Assembly: GCA_011109175.1 (NCBI GenBank)
Contig: RDEW01000083.1
Span: 1-64,000, forward strand
Direction: 5' to 3'
Length of the DNA stretch: 64,000 nt
From: Dicyema japonicum
Lineage: Eukaryota; Dicyemida; Rhombozoa; Dicyemidae
A program made the position numbers and the translations under genes. Each line of letters begins with the position of its first letter. Within the stretch, counting starts at the first letter, position 1. Under the pieces are notes generated by a model. That model ran no database searches, was not told the origin of the DNA, and worked only from the letters and a program-made list of their open reading frames with translations. Of this stretch, positions 48,013-60,036 are shown one piece after another.

Positions 48013-48500
48013 GTCGCGGAATTGATGGTTGTTTGTCTAAAAGGAGTAGACTCGTCAATACTGTTTTGGAAACTCTTATACTATCCACATCAAAAAAACT
48101 CAAGGCGGTACATTGATTTTTTGTGCCTTTTCTCATGCTACCACTCAGGTCGTATGAGAATAACAGATTTGCAGTCCTTATAGCCGACAATTGTGTATTG
48201 ACAGAAATCAATGTCTCCGTAAAACAGAAGACACTCTTACCAACACAAATTTCATCCTTGGAGTCTTTAACAACACAAATTTTTGTCCTTAAGTAACGGC
48301 AAAGGAGGCACTCGGGGTATCAAACCAATTTTCCATGAGTTGCTTTTCAATTTGGTTTGTGGTTTTCCCTTTTTTGTACCATTTTCTTTATATTATATCA
48401 GTATTTTTTTGTTCCACAACAACACGTTCCAACAACACCAGGAAAGGATGAGGACCTTTCACTTTATATAGTAATTCCTTTCGAAACTGTCATTTGCTTC
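48013..48500. other. No gene recognised
   Basis: Includes the 5' flank of the LINE-I ORF1; ORFs at 48,002-48,211 (-) and 48,283-48,471 (+) show no domain. Confidence 0.4.
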
Positions 48501-48960
48501 GAATCCTTTAATATTAATAAACGCTCATATCTACTGCATCAATCGAGGACTCCCACAGAAAAGTCCTCGGCACGAAAGCTTAACTTCGTGAAGGTGTCCG
48601 TCTCAAATTTAGAGGATCCTCAATCCGGTCATTATCCACGTTGTACACCAAATTCATCGAGTCAACTATAAGTTATGGATGTTCATGGGGAACAAAACTT
48701 GCCACAACAAAAATGGATAAGATCAACTCCACTCAGTCCAGTATGACCAAAACAATCTCTCGAATCACAGGACTACCAATATGGGCAACCCCATTTGAGG
48801 TACTCCTTAGCAAGTTGGGTGACATCTTCACCCAAAATAAAAAACCCTCAGAAGAACGGTACTATCGAAAATGTGTCGGTTCCCGAGAGCGACACCGGGA
48901 AAAGATGAGAATATGACTGAAAGAAGCAGGGATCACCTGATGGGCTTTTCCTTTAATTAC
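48500..48960 (+). mobile_element. LINE-B 3' fragment
   Basis: Plus-strand peptides ESTISYGCSWGTKLATTKMD and RITGLPIWATPFEVLLSKLG ending SRERHREKM match the post-RT C-terminal domain of LINE-B (EPSISYACAS; KVHRKKM). A gggatcacctgatggg 3' end follows. It shows a relatively well-preserved C-terminus but no RT core. Confidence 0.6.
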
Positions 48961-49259
48961 CTAATGATTTTTGACTTAATAATAAATCAAATTTTTTAAA
49001 TGAATAATAAATGTCAACATTTTTTAAATTGATTTCTTTGTATCCAACATGATGATCCTTTCAGGATTCTATTTTTGAATAATATCGACAAACTTCATTT
49101 TGTTGAAATGGAACTTGAAAACTTTAATTGTTTCTTAGTACAATGTCTGTAAAATGATTCTTTGATGAAGATTTCAATCTGTCTTAATTCTACACAGATT
49201 TTGTGTTAAAAAGATTGATCAATAGCTAATAAATTTTTTCTTGGTTAGTATACGATGAA

Positions 49260-49636
49260 GGGTACGCCTCTGCTACCTCCCACCTTGTGGAACTGGTGTG
49301 CCGTGATGACAGCCCACTGGACTCTAACGGAGAATAAGAATTGGAGAGGGGTGATATAAACCCTTCTCATAAAACTGTGTATTGTTGAGAGTTGCACTGC
49401 TTGCACAGGGTAGCAAATCCTTATCTATTTTGTCGGATAAGGTCTTCAAGTGACGAGGGTATTAGTTTTTCTAGTTTCCCGAGATTACTAATAGTAGTGG
49501 TCGTTAAGGCCTGAATGTCCCGGATTCTTTGTTTGTTCGTCCAGGATAGATTGCTTCCCCATGACATAGCTGACAAATGGCTCAGTGAATTGTTTGTACA
49601 ACAACTTCAAAGCTGGAAAAGGGGTTTTTATAACGG
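49260..49636 (-). mobile_element. LINE-B C-terminal fragment
   Basis: It aligns with 23,990-24,290 over about 300 bp: gggtgatataaacccttct, ttttgtcggataaggtcttc, tttgtttgttcgtccaggata and gctggaaaaggggtttttat. It stops abruptly at about 49,636, where LINE-C sequence begins in the opposite orientation. Confidence 0.6.
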
Positions 49637-49639
49637 GAC

Positions 49640-49795
49640 TGGTTCACTTGGAATTCCTGAATCGTCTAGGAAATTTGATTTCTACGCGCACATATGATCT
49701 CCGTGAGCGCTGCTTGCTATTTGAGCGAATCTCACTCGCCATTCTGAGAAGGAATTCACACATTCAGGGGCGCTGTATGACCCTCGGATAACAGT
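49640..49795 (+). mobile_element. LINE-C 3'-end fragment
   Basis: The frame LEFLNRLGNLISTRTYDLRE, then LFERISLAILRRNSHIQG matches the end of the LINE-C piece at 53,430-53,516 (EFFGRLGNRITSCTEDLRG). This is the extreme C-terminus of that family. Confidence 0.5.
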
Positions 49796-49934
49796 TTGTT
49801 ATTGAAAATATAATTTAACGGCTTTGTCGACAATTTTTTTTGCAATCCGACATTCTTAGAAGAATACCTACGAACTTTGTTAATCTTCATTTTGGACTGT
49901 TTTGAATAAAAGCCTGGAATCACAAGACTCTGAT

Positions 49935-50205
49935 TGCGTTTATTAATATTCACAAGGCTTTTGACTCGATCTTTAGACTTTATTCGAAAGATCTATGGGT
50001 CTCAAATCTCCAAAAAATTTGAACGATGGTTCACCAATTTTCTAAGCAGAAGGTAGAGTAGTAAAAAAAATCATGTCGTTGTTTTAAAAATTCCTTCCCA
50101 ATTGCATACCACTAAGACCCCCTGTTTTGTCACTTTTTAATCTCTTTTTGCATGATCTACCGATACTCCTACACGCATTCTCTTACCCGAAATGATGACA
50201 TCATC
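49935..50205 (+). pseudogene. LINE RT fragment (APE type)
   Basis: Readable, with frame shifts: IALINIHKAFDSI, FERWFTNFLSRR and LFLHDLPILLHAFSYP, i.e. RT motifs from the first catalytic Asp to just before Y-ADD. Heavily decayed and directly followed by the AT-rich repeat at 50,215. Confidence 0.45.
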
Positions 50206-50214
50206 AATAGGGCG

Positions 50215-50405
50215 ATTTAAGTCAAAAATTATATGTTCTTTAAAATTATTTAAAACTTATAAAAATGTAGTTTTTAGTCAAAAAAATATTATTTTAATCA
50301 AAAGTTATAAAGTCAAAAAAGTCATAATTTTGGGTAATGTCAAAAAAGATCAAAATTTAATTTTTAGGTCAATAAAGTCAAAATTTTTATTGATTTTTAT
50401 TTATA
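50215..50405 (+). repeat. AT-rich repeat of gtcaaaaaagtca-like units
   Basis: Irregular tandem units such as agtcaaaaaagtcataattt and ggtcaataaagtcaaaattt. The reverse-complement motif (ttttgactttat-gaca) recurs at 63,225-63,290 and 63,670-63,790. Confidence 0.55.
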
Positions 50406-50589
50406 TTTTTTTTTAATTTTTCGAATTTTTAAATAAACTACTAGCGTGGGATCAATTATTATCATTCGCTCTGTGAAAGTATTGGACATAATCTTCCTTC
50501 TACTTACGCTTGCCGAAAAGTGTAGAAAACTTATGCCAGAAGCAGGTTTTATTTTCATTCATTATAAATCAAAAAAAATTTTTGATTGA

Positions 50590-50911
50590 TGAAACTGATA
50601 TCCGAGGACAGAAATATGTCGATACACTCCAGACGAAGTCAGACCTATTGTTTTCGTGCCGTTTTAAAAGCAATAAATCTCACTTAGAAACAACCACAAT
50701 CGATGCACCAATTAGAACATACATTAAATCCATTGCTCTCAAGAAGACGCTGGAGAGCATGTTGGTGGATTATAAATATGGAATGTGCACTATCAATAAA
50801 AATTTAGTTACAGCAACCAATGGAGTTTCAGGGACCCGAGTGAGGAGGAAACAGATGGGTTTCATTTTAACTACTCTTCTATTTTTTTATCTAAGAATAA
50901 GCGAGTATTAA
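50590..50911 (+). pseudogene. LINE-R (R2-like) C-terminal tail
   Basis: The peptide DAPIRTYIKSIALKKTLESM, then LVDYKYGM matches the tail after the endonuclease in the copy at 15.3 kb (ENIIVEQKTES). Upstream residues (FLIDETDIRGQKYVDTLQTK) are readable but not assignable. It lacks RT, knuckle and nuclease. Confidence 0.4.
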
Positions 50912-50982
50912 TTTTGATTTAATTGTGTTTTCGTTAAAAAATAAAACTCGAATTTTTATTTAATTAAATCTATTTCCATTTT

Positions 50983-53010
50983 TTGGTTGAGATGGTGACG
51001 TGTCTCTATTGCACAAATGTCTGAAACTCACTTATAGCGCATGGAGGAGCTTAAAATAATATCTTTAAATGTAAGAGGGATCAGCAAGAAGTGGAAAAGA
51101 AACCTGTTATGTTCGGATCTGGGGAGATATGGTGCAGACATTGGGTGCCTACAAGAGACAAAAGTACAGGCTGGAATGGACGAGCTACATGGAGATTATA
51201 GACTCATTTTACTACCATCGTCATCAAGACACTATGGACATGGGTTTGCCGTGCACAAGAAACTTGTTCGTGGGATACATCGGTGTTAGAGTGTTAACGA
51301 CAGAATCAGCATACTGCAAATACGGGTTGGGGTCAAAGCGCGTCGAGGGCTCTTATCTCAATTATAAATGTTTATGCACCCCACAGTGGATGGGTCGCCG
51401 AAGATTCGGACGAACTTGACGCTTTCTATTTGTAGCTGTCGAGGAAATATGCCGAACTGGAATCGTCTTTTCTAGTCTTCATTGTCGGAGACTGGAATGC
51501 TAAAGCAGTAGTACGTCAGGAACATGAATCGACTATCAGAAGACACGGAAGAGGGATTAAGAACCTGTTGGGGGCTGTGCTGATAAATTTATGCCGGGCA
51601 TTTGGTTTATTCCTGTGCAACACTGCGTTTGCGCATGCTGCACTACATAGGACTACCTGGACGAGCTGCAGAAGAAATGAATCTGGGGGTCCATGTGATG
51701 ATTTACAATCAGATTGATTACATTCTTTGCCGAAAAAAATTTGGATACCAGGCTAAAGGAAGTGGAGAATCTAAAGGATTGTGGGCAGATGTTCTTGGCA
51801 ATGCGCCTTCTTAAGAAGAACCAAAAGGGCAAACTAAAAATTCAGGATAACAAAGGAAATATGATTTTTGACGTTACGGAACAAGCCGAACTTATTGCTG
51901 CTCATTTTGAACGACTCTTTGACGTTGACGGGGAAAAGGTGGACCTAGTCACTGGTAATACAGGAAATCTTGTAATTGAATTCACGGTGGGAGAAGTTAT
52001 GAAAGCAATAGAGAGACTCAAGTGCAATCACTTGTCAGGACCGGATGGAATAAGTGCTGAGTTACTGAAGCACGGCCCCAAAACCCTGGTGGAAATCGTG
52101 GCCAAAGTATTAAACGAACGGGTCCTGTGGAAAACTTGCGCCCAGTCACCCTACTTAATACGCTAAGAAAGGTCCTTGCTCTAGTGATGCAGGATCGTGT
52201 GAAAGAGCCTATGAATTCCTGTCATCGAGCCACAGTGATTCAGGACAGGCAGATCTACTGCTGATGTAGTCTGGGGGCATATGTGGCGTTGTGCCACTAA
52301 CCAAAGATTTGAGAGTGCGACTACAATTTTGGGGATCGACATGTCGAGAGCTTTCGACATAATTCGCCGAGGAAAGCTTATTGATGCTTTGTGGAAATTC
52401 CTTAATAGGGAATCTGTCAGGATGATAGAAGCTTCATTGTCGAATACAGAACTGACGGTACGAGTTGGGAGTACGTCGTCCAGATATTTTTCGACGACTG
52501 TTGGTGCCCTCAGTGGACTCCCTTTCTCCTTTGCTGTTTGTGGCATACCTGGAGGCAGCACTGCATGGTTTTATAAGTTTTTATAATGGCCAAATCACCG
52601 AAATTTTTTAGCTCTCCCGTAGTTGTTCCTCATTGATAAATTGAATCCAACCTAAAGTTATGAAGGAATAAACGAATTTCATGCACAAAAAAAATTTTGC
52701 TTTCTAGAAAAATAAAGCAGGCTTGAGGCGGTTACTTGACGTTGCACCTGCAGAGCTTTGGAAATAATTTCTTACACTGAAATTGTGGAAATCGTACGCA
52801 TGGGATCAAGATTGGAAGAGGGATGGAGACGTTTCAGAAAGCTCGGCACCTTCCTCGGGGACAGTGAGGACATTACCCGGAAAAAAGTACTATCGACGGT
52901 CGCACTGACAGGCTGAAGACGGATTGGTTGGCTAACAGACCGGCGCTTCGTTTGCGCCTCTACAATGCTTTCGTGAAGCCGATCCTGTTATATAACTCTT
53001 CCTGCTGAGG
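50983..53010 (+). mobile_element. LINE-A (RTE-like) copy, decayed
   Basis: It starts ttttttggttgagatggtgacg, then endonuclease MEELKIISLNVRGISKKWKR, GCLQETKVQ and HYGHGFAVHKKLV. GDWNAK lies near 51,490. The pre-RT (LKDCGQMFLAMRLLKKN) and RT start (RLKCNHLSGPDGISAELLKH) follow, then GIDMSRAFDIIRRG and a thumb piece near 52,800-52,990. The RT catalytic Y-ADD segment is lost between about 52,600 and 52,780, and the 3' end is missing. Confidence 0.65.
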
Positions 53011-53257
53011 GACCTCGGTTGGCTTTTTCTTTGTATGTGTGATGAATGTGTAATCATTGTAAAAAGTGAAAAAAGCGTTGTTCGCAAGGTGAGAGAAGAT
53101 GCTGCATGAGATTATATAAGAAGGTCCACTTTTGCAGAGAAGTTATCTGTTGACTGCGTGAAATATGTTGGGATTAATTATATGGTGCAAACCAGTGTTT
53201 CTCAACATTTTTCGTATAGCCCCTATCCAAAAATTTTCACCCCTATAATAACTATGT

Positions 53258-53516
53258 TTGTCGAACACAGAATCGACAGACGTGACATGTATAGACAATC
53301 TTCACGAGTGCGCTTCAAGGGCAGCCGTCAAGGTGGAGAAGGCCAAACTCAAAGAATACGTAGACCTTATCGATAATGTCAAATTTTTCCCCCTTGCTAT
53401 GGAGACTTCAGGATCTTACTCCCTCTCTACACTCGAGTTTTTCGGACGTCTTGGAAACCGGATCACCTCATGCACTGAAGATCTCCGCGGGCTGTTTGAG
53501 CAAATTTGAGAGGTAA
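53258..53516 (+). mobile_element. LINE-C C-terminal fragment
   Basis: The frame DNLHECASRAAVKVEKAKLK, then YVDLIDNVKFFPLAMETSGS, then FFGRLGNRITSC is the family's end, with the x-P-x-A-x-E-T-x-G motif. Just before it, 53,191-53,212 reads cagtgtttctcaacattttt, a sequence like a single hAT-type terminus, but no partner end was found. Confidence 0.5.
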
Positions 53517-53519
53517 CAG

Positions 53520-53875
53520 CCACGTAGTGAGGGCGGAGCTAACTAATGTTTTGTCCTTATGATTTTTAATAAAGACACTTGTAAAAAAAATGACTATGCA
53601 GTAATACTATAAATAATTAGTATTTTTAAATTGTTAATGTGACCCTTGACTTTGGTGAAGGTTTACCAGATCCTTATATTAGGGATTCTTTTAGTAAGAG
53701 CCACTCTAAAGTCCCCTCTTTCGCAGATACTTAAATTACTCCGGTTCTAATCATCATAAGTAAACTAAATCATAATTCCTCATTCAAATTACAGTTGTCT
53801 TCAAAATATTTTTAAAATTTTATATTATTTGTTCCTCACGTATTCCAAAACAGATTGATTAAAGTACAACTGATT
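53520..53875. other. No gene recognised
   Basis: AT-rich flank left of the minus-strand LINE-A copy; no ORF or repeat match. Confidence 0.45.
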
Positions 53876-56450
53876 ATTATTATTTAAGCACTTCACAAGA
53901 GCCATACTAATTATAGCCCCGCATGTGCAGCAAAAGAAACAAGGTTAGATGTCATCCTTTTCCATGCTCCCCTGTTCCTAGCCAAGGCTCTCATGCTGTC
54001 CAGGTCGTCGGCATTTTTTAGATTTCTTTTGATATTGACCAGGTCTTTTTGTAAGACTATTGGCAGTGTTGTTCTTGGTCTTCCACGATAGCGGCCTTCT
54101 TGACTAACATAGTATGTTTCCATAGATATGTTCGGTGGGGATGTTAATTCCATCCTCAGCACGTGTCCGAAGAGCTTCCATCTGGATTCCAGTACTTCTA
54201 AGCTGATAGGTCTAGTGCTGCATCTTTTATATAAAGCATTCCTCGATATTCTCGTAGGCCAAGTAGTTCCTGTTATTTTTCTCAGCTGACCTCTGTGGAA
54301 CAAGTCTAGTTTTTCCATATCCGCTGATGAGGTCGCCCAAGTTCCAGCGTTATATAAAAGTACGGGTTTTATGAATGAGTCGTACAATAGGATTCTCATT
54401 TTCGTGTCGATGTCTCTTTGATTGAGCCATAGATTCTTCAGTTTATATAACGCAGCATTGGCTAGAGTTTTCCTACGTAAAATATCTTCGCTATCTCCCA
54501 TAAGTGAACCGAGTTTCTTTACTTGTCGCCACTTCTCTTCTAGGACGTTACTCATCCTTCTTATCTCTGTGAGTTCTGTTTTTTCTCTGTTCACAGTAAG
54601 AAACCATTTCCCTAGTACATCTGGTGCTTTTTCTAATAGGTTTTCCAGGATCTCTTTGTCTTCAGAAATTAGGTCTACATCGTCCGCGTAGATCACTTCT
54701 TCCGTCTTTCCTTGATATAACAATCTAAGTTCCCTCATAGCGGCTTCCAAATAAATTGTGAATAGTAGAGGAGAAAGAGAGTCTCCTTGTGGAGTGCCCG
54801 TATTTGTTTCAAATTTTCTTGAATAGGTTTTCCGACTCTCACAAGGAGCTCAGTGTTAGAAAGTAGAATTCGGATCATCCTTAGACTCGATTCATCAAGA
54901 AATCCGCCCAGTACCCCCATTAATTTGTTCCTGTTAACCGTATCAAAAGCTCTTGATAGGTCAATTCCCAAATATTGTTGGCGTTACGGTATCTTTGATA
55001 TGTTGCACACCTCCATCTGTGACTCCAGACCGCATCAGCTGTGGATCTCCCTTCTCGAAAACCACTTTGACTATCTGGTAGGTATTTGTAAGCAGATCCT
55101 TTTATTCGTTCAAGCACAATGTTTGCCAAGACTTTGCGTAATGAATTTAGTAGTATGATGGGTCGCAAATTTTCGAGCGGTCCTCTGTTTTTGTTGGTTT
55201 TTTGTATGGGGATTAGTAGTCCCGTACCCAGAGGTAGAGTTGAGTTAGTTGAAAACATTTCATTTAGTAGTGTAGCGATTTTTTCAAAAAGAAGGTCAGG
55301 GCCGTATTTCAGTATTCTGGGTTTATCGCATCTGGTCCGGGGCTTCTGTTATTCTTGAGTTTTCGGCAGGCCGTTTTGATTTCCTCGGCCGTGATTGGTA
55401 TCTCAAGGGGCCTTCAATCAAATTGGTTGATTTCTAAGGTTTTGATGTTGAAAAGCTTCTCAAAGTGAGTCGCGATGGCTTCAGTTTGTTCTTCGGTGTT
55501 CAGTATCAGCTTACCGTTCTCGTCTTTTATGATGAGTCGACTTCGGTTTGTTCGCCGCATCAAACGAGCAGCGACGTACACCTGTGCGTTGTCTTTCACT
55601 TTGTTTACTTCTTCTATACAGGAGCTATTTCTTCTATGAAAAGCTTCTTGTTCAGACCCTCTATTTTTCTTCTGACACGTTGTCTTTCGCCTTGAAGGGC
55701 TTTTATCGCATTAGTGTCAGTGGCATTTGATTTTCTCATATTTATTTCTTTTAGACTTTTCGCAAGCTCAGGAACATCTGGATGAATAGCCTTCAGGTAC
55801 ATTTTACTATTCTCCCTTTTGCCAAGACATGATTCAGCAGCTTCGTTGATGGTGTCCTTTGTGCGATTCCAGGCGTCTTCTACGTGGTATCCACCGATAC
55901 GTCCTGCAAATGAGTCTGAATGTATTGTTGATATCTCTCAGTAGTCTCCGGTTGAGAAATCAGCCTTTCAGTCGCGTAGTCGCCTCTGATTTTCTCAAAT
56001 TGGTGATTTTTTGCATTCTGTATTAAGTGTGGCGCATAAACATTTACAATTGTCAGAAAGCTCTTCGAAGGAGATAAGTCGTTTAGCCGGATTTGTATAA
56101 CACAGATCCATTCACACTCCATATACGGTGGACTGCACTTGTCAACTTTGAGTGGATGGCAAATCCAAGTCCATAATGTTTTGAGTCGCTCGGCTGACAT
56201 ATAATTCGATATTTGTCATAGTTCTCATCAAAGCTACAAGTAACTTTCGTCTCTTGTAGGCACCCAAATAGATACGTCGTATCTCTCCAGGTCGTCACAG
56301 AGAATCTTCCTCGACCAGGTCGTAGATAAGCCTCTAGCATTGAACGTAAGGACCTTTAGACAAGATGCATCCCTTTGTATCCATTGCCTTTTAGACATTT
56401 TTCTCAATTGCGATCCAATCAAGAAACGAGGCACGTCACCACCTCACCAA
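53876..56450 (-). mobile_element. LINE-A (RTE-like) near full-length copy, AAHAGL subtype
   Basis: On the minus strand it starts tttttggtgaggtggtgacg (about 56,450). The endonuclease reads KVLTFNARGLSTTWSRKILC, then GCLQETKV and HYGLGFAIHSKL. RT follows: NLRPIILLNSLRKVLANIVL, QSGFREGRSTADAVWSHRW, GIDLSRAFDTVNRNKL and VIYADDVDLISED (about 54,660-54,700). The tail reads SRWKLFGHVLRMELTSPPN, then GRPRTTLPIVLQKD and SFAAHAGL. Its last 279 codons are open (53,911-54,750), while upstream parts have several frame shifts. The 3' end is ggctcttgtgaagtgctt plus aataat repeats. Flanks share aactgatt, a possible but weak target-site duplication. Confidence 0.75.
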
Positions 56451-56499
56451 AAAGACAAACTGATTCATCAAGATTACTATAATTTTGTTTTTCTGAGAA

Positions 56500-57228
56500 A
56501 AATAATTAAGGAATGTTCAGGATCTTCAGAAATCACGTAATTCTTCTTTGCATTGTGTAGTACTTCTAAAGATTCCCTTTGCAGAATTCGTAACAATTCT
56601 GCAAAGGAAAGTACAAATCTCTCAGGATTATCTATGCAAACTAAAATAAGGAAAACCCAGTATTGGTGATAAGTTTTCCGACTTTATAAAAATACAAAAG
56701 TCTTGAAAAAGTTAGAGGACTTGTATTTATTGTGACCAGGTGACAACGACTCCAGGTTGAGAACGATCCGTAAAAAATCGATTTAACCGTATGACCGAAA
56801 GTAACAATTACCGCTTGAGACGGTTAAATACGATCCGAACTTAACAAACCATTATATTACTGCCGCTCGGACAGTAAAACAAGCGAGGCGGTTAATAAGT
56901 AAGTGCACGTTTTTTATTTAAATTATTTCTACTTAATTTATTTGTAAAAATATCATAAAACGTGTGGAAATATAACAATTATGTTTCTTCGATAGTTGCC
57001 TATAATAATTCCATTACCTGGGTTTTCCGAAAACAAGCCCTTCCGAAATAGGCCCATGGGCTTATTTACATTCGTTCTCTTAAAAAAATTTAAAAAAGCG
57101 AGAACCACTGCTGTAAGGAATGCATCTACTCCGCTATTTCCGCGTATTGATTATCTGGGATATCTTCATTTAAATCTGGGATATCTTCCCTTCTTCATTA
57201 TCTAAATATTAAACAATTTACAATAAAA
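56500..57228. other. No gene recognised
   Basis: Includes a short inverted repeat around 56,580-56,605 (gcagaattcgtaacaattctgc). The ORF at 56,996-57,205 has no recognised family. Confidence 0.4.
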
Positions 57229-57474
57229 GTGTTTTATCGCATAATTTATTATTCATTAGTAAATATCAAATTACTAATTTACATTTTATCGAAATATCAT
57301 TTGTTGATTAACTTTTCAAAGATCATGTTAAATGGTAACGCCTCAAAGCGGTTGTGGATATCAGCGTTAACAATTTTTTTTGTAAATACATTAAACCTGG
57401 ATATACATGAAAAAAGTTTTATTCAGTTCTCTCGGTCGGAGTGGGAGGTACTTTCTAAGTATTGGCGTTTGTGA
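57229..57474 (+). pseudogene. Possible RNMT C-terminal remnant, opposite strand
   Basis: The frame ends FIQFSRSEWEVLSKYWRL and a stop. The RNMT gene on the other strand, 240 bp away, ends [20 protein letters not shown]: the S-x-SEWE-x-LS-x-Y core is shared. Nothing upstream in this ORF resembles RNMT. It could be an inverted duplicate of the last exon or a coincidence of a short motif. Confidence 0.35.
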
Positions 57475-57712
57475 GAAAACCTCTGCTTAAGTAGAGGAAA
57501 ATGATCCTTTTGGTGTGGGTGTCACCTGAGTCAGAGGTTCCAACGACGACTCTAAATTGAAGAATGTAAAAACAGAAAGAAAATCCTTCGACCAAGTAGT
57601 CGGCAATGTGGAACCTTAACATAACACAAGCGACTGCACTGACTACCACACTACTTGAAGAAAACAACCTAGCAAATATAGCAAAAAACAAAAATAACAC
57701 TAAAAATAAAAA

Positions 57713-58833
57713 TCATTGTTTTTGAAAGACAAAAACCTTATAAATACTAAGAATCTCCCACTCACTCTTAGAAATAGTCCCCTATAATCACAAACAGACA
57801 GCAACTATGTGAGAGAAGACTCCAGCAGTATTAAATGCGTCACTTGCCTCTTTGTACTCACTATGTGACCCTCCCTTCAAATCACGGGAATGAGGACTAT
57901 AAATCTTTGAGTAAAACATCATTCAACCTCCAAAGCGTCCATAATCCTAATAAGATCCTTACTCGAATGACACATCAATGAGAAATAATCGGCAAAATTT
58001 CCATCATAGACAAGTTTCATGTCACATTCACTGGCCATGTGTACAAAGGCGGGAAAATAAACGAGATTTTCGGGGCAGTCAACCACATCCGCCAAAGAAA
58101 AGTGATATTTTGCTCCAAAAAGTGGTATGTCCTCGAGGTTATCAGACTGTAAGGAGATGTTGTAGATATCATTACCAATGTGGTTGGACCTTAGAGACCT
58201 GAGCCGTGAACTACAATGATGGTGGACACGAATACACAATTTCATAGGCATCATTTGTCGTCCCAATAAAGAATCCCCCTCTTCTGAGACCGTCACAACA
58301 GTTCTTAATCATCATCAGTGCTCGTTCGTAGCTATCAAAAGAGTAGTGGATCACAAACTGGCAGGAGGCAATCGAAAACTGACCAAAATTGTCGAATTCC
58401 TTGCTTAAATCGATCTAACATATAGCAATGGATCACTTCTCCGCAGTCCCCCGTTAAAAAGTCACACTTAAACAAATTTTTTTCTTGGATACTGAGATAT
58501 CTCTTTTTGATTAATTCAATTGCTGTCTCAGAAATGTCTTTAGAGTCAATAATAATAGAACCGACACAACTGAGACGAGATATGCTGGCGAATCTCCACT
58601 TAAGCAGGTCCCCACCTTTACCACAACCCACATCAAGCACTTGTATTTCATTGGAGGGTTGGTCTTTACGAATTGCATCGGAATATTGTTCTACAATTAT
58701 ACTTTAATTAACTGATAAGTGTGCCTTTAATCCAATTACTGAAATTCCTTAGGTGATATATTCTTCCACTAGCCCTCCGAGATAAATCAACTTCTGTCGA
58801 TTGATTGTAGTAATCAACAACTTGAGACTCCAT
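57713..58833 (-). CDS. RNMT: mRNA cap guanine-N7 methyltransferase
   Basis: This nuclear enzyme methylates the guanosine cap of new mRNAs using S-adenosylmethionine. ATG at 58,833 gives [20 protein letters not shown], then [15 protein letters not shown] (cap-site helix). A 22-nt intron is followed by [15 protein letters not shown] (SAM-binding motif I). A 24-nt intron joins [19 protein letters not shown]. Then come [58 protein letters not shown] and [13 protein letters not shown]. Two more introns (23 and 24 nt) reach the final [20 protein letters not shown] and stop at 57,713. Catalytic and cap-contact blocks all match the family; the long N-terminal extension of vertebrate enzymes is absent. 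One extra A at about 58,405 breaks the frame before FDNFGQFS. Confidence 0.9.
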
Positions 58834-59370
58834 TTATTATTTATTTTAAATTATTTTTAATTATAATTTTAAAGTGTTTTCACCAGGTAGTCTGTTGGTT
58901 AGGATTTTTGCCATACAACACATGACCATTAGTTGAAGGTACCAAAAAGAATTGTTCTATGTAGCCCGTGCCCATAAAAAATTACATACGTAAATTATAA
59001 AGACAGACCATTCTTCCTTCTATGGAATATTCTTGTTCCTCACGGATTTATATTCTCTCTGCGTCGTTGTTGGAAAAAATCAGCTTCTCACGCAAGAAGA
59101 CTCTACGCCTTTTACTGATTCGAACAGATCCCTCCCTCGTAAATTTTCTGTTGAGTCGTCAATACGAAGGAATGGCCGCAGATTCTTCTGGTTCTGTCAA
59201 GAGCAAGGAAATCTATGTTTATCCGTATTACTTTCCGAAGATGTATATTCCTTCGTTAGACATTCGTCTCCCATGCAGACACAAATTTTTGAAGGCGGTT
59301 GGGTCCCTCGATGAGCGCACCGAAAATGACGAGTATAATAAGAGTAACCAAATCATCCAATTAGTTCGGT
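58834..59370. other. No gene recognised
   Basis: AT-rich 5' flank of RNMT followed by overlapping ORFs at 59,022-59,414 with no domain and no frame preference. Confidence 0.4.
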
Positions 59371-59371
59371 T

Positions 59372-59420
59372 GTTATTATCTTCTTCTCGGTGTTTCCTGG
59401 GGTTATGTGAATAAAAATAA
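59372..59420 (+). repeat. Rep1-like 3' scrap
   Basis: ttcttctcggtgtttcctggggtta...aataaaaataaat resembles the Rep1 terminus (tttctcggtgtatccggggttaataaataaa). Confidence 0.35.
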
Positions 59421-59827
59421 ATAATAATGACTTGTTGGTTGGGTATTGACATATCTCTGAGTTTTTGTATTGACAAAGGAGCGCCTTCATAAAGCTATAT
59501 TTTCTTTGGCAAGAGGAAAGCATATCTAGAAAGTCATCAAGGAGTCTAAAATGACTTCCAAAATATTTACGTTCTGTGGTATTTGTCGCCCATTCAGGAA
59601 GAATGAGGAATGGTTCAATCTAATGTTTGAATGTGTCAAAGTCTCTTGACATAATCGTATAATTCGTGGTCTTTAAATAAATTAATATTTCTATGTCCTT
59701 CAGTCTCAGATATGATTACAATCTGAAATCCACTCTCTCGTAGGTGCAGAGTGCGAGAACATGTCGATTTTTTGATTTTGCTGAGTCTCGTAATGTGGTG
59801 GCCCACTTGTTATATGCCAGGTGTATA
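59421..59827. other. No gene recognised
   Basis: No conserved ORF or repeat was found in this stretch. Confidence 0.4.
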
Positions 59828-59948
59828 AAAAGTATTACGCAAAGATAGATCGACCAAGGGGCAGAATTCTGCTAAAACTTCTCCGTTGATGTTTCTCTTA
59901 CCTCTGCCATGCCTTCAATCATGTTTCACACTCGTTCCATCTTAGACG
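59828..59948 (-). repeat. Rep2 dispersed repeat, copy 2
   Basis: Reverse complement of the 21,868-21,991 block. Shared on the minus strand: ggaacgagtgtgaaac, gcagaggtaagagaaa, gaagttttag and cgatctatctttg. Confidence 0.55.
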
Positions 59949-60036
59949 TAACAAAAGAGGAAAGTAACAGCTTGAAACAAAAAAATAAGTCATATTAGTA
60001 AAAAACCATAAGTATCAACCAAATATAATCAAAGTA

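Noticed and set aside
53876-56460. Firm target-site duplication for the minus-strand LINE-A copy
   Set aside because: Only aactgatt is shared, with mismatched neighbours; too short to rely on.
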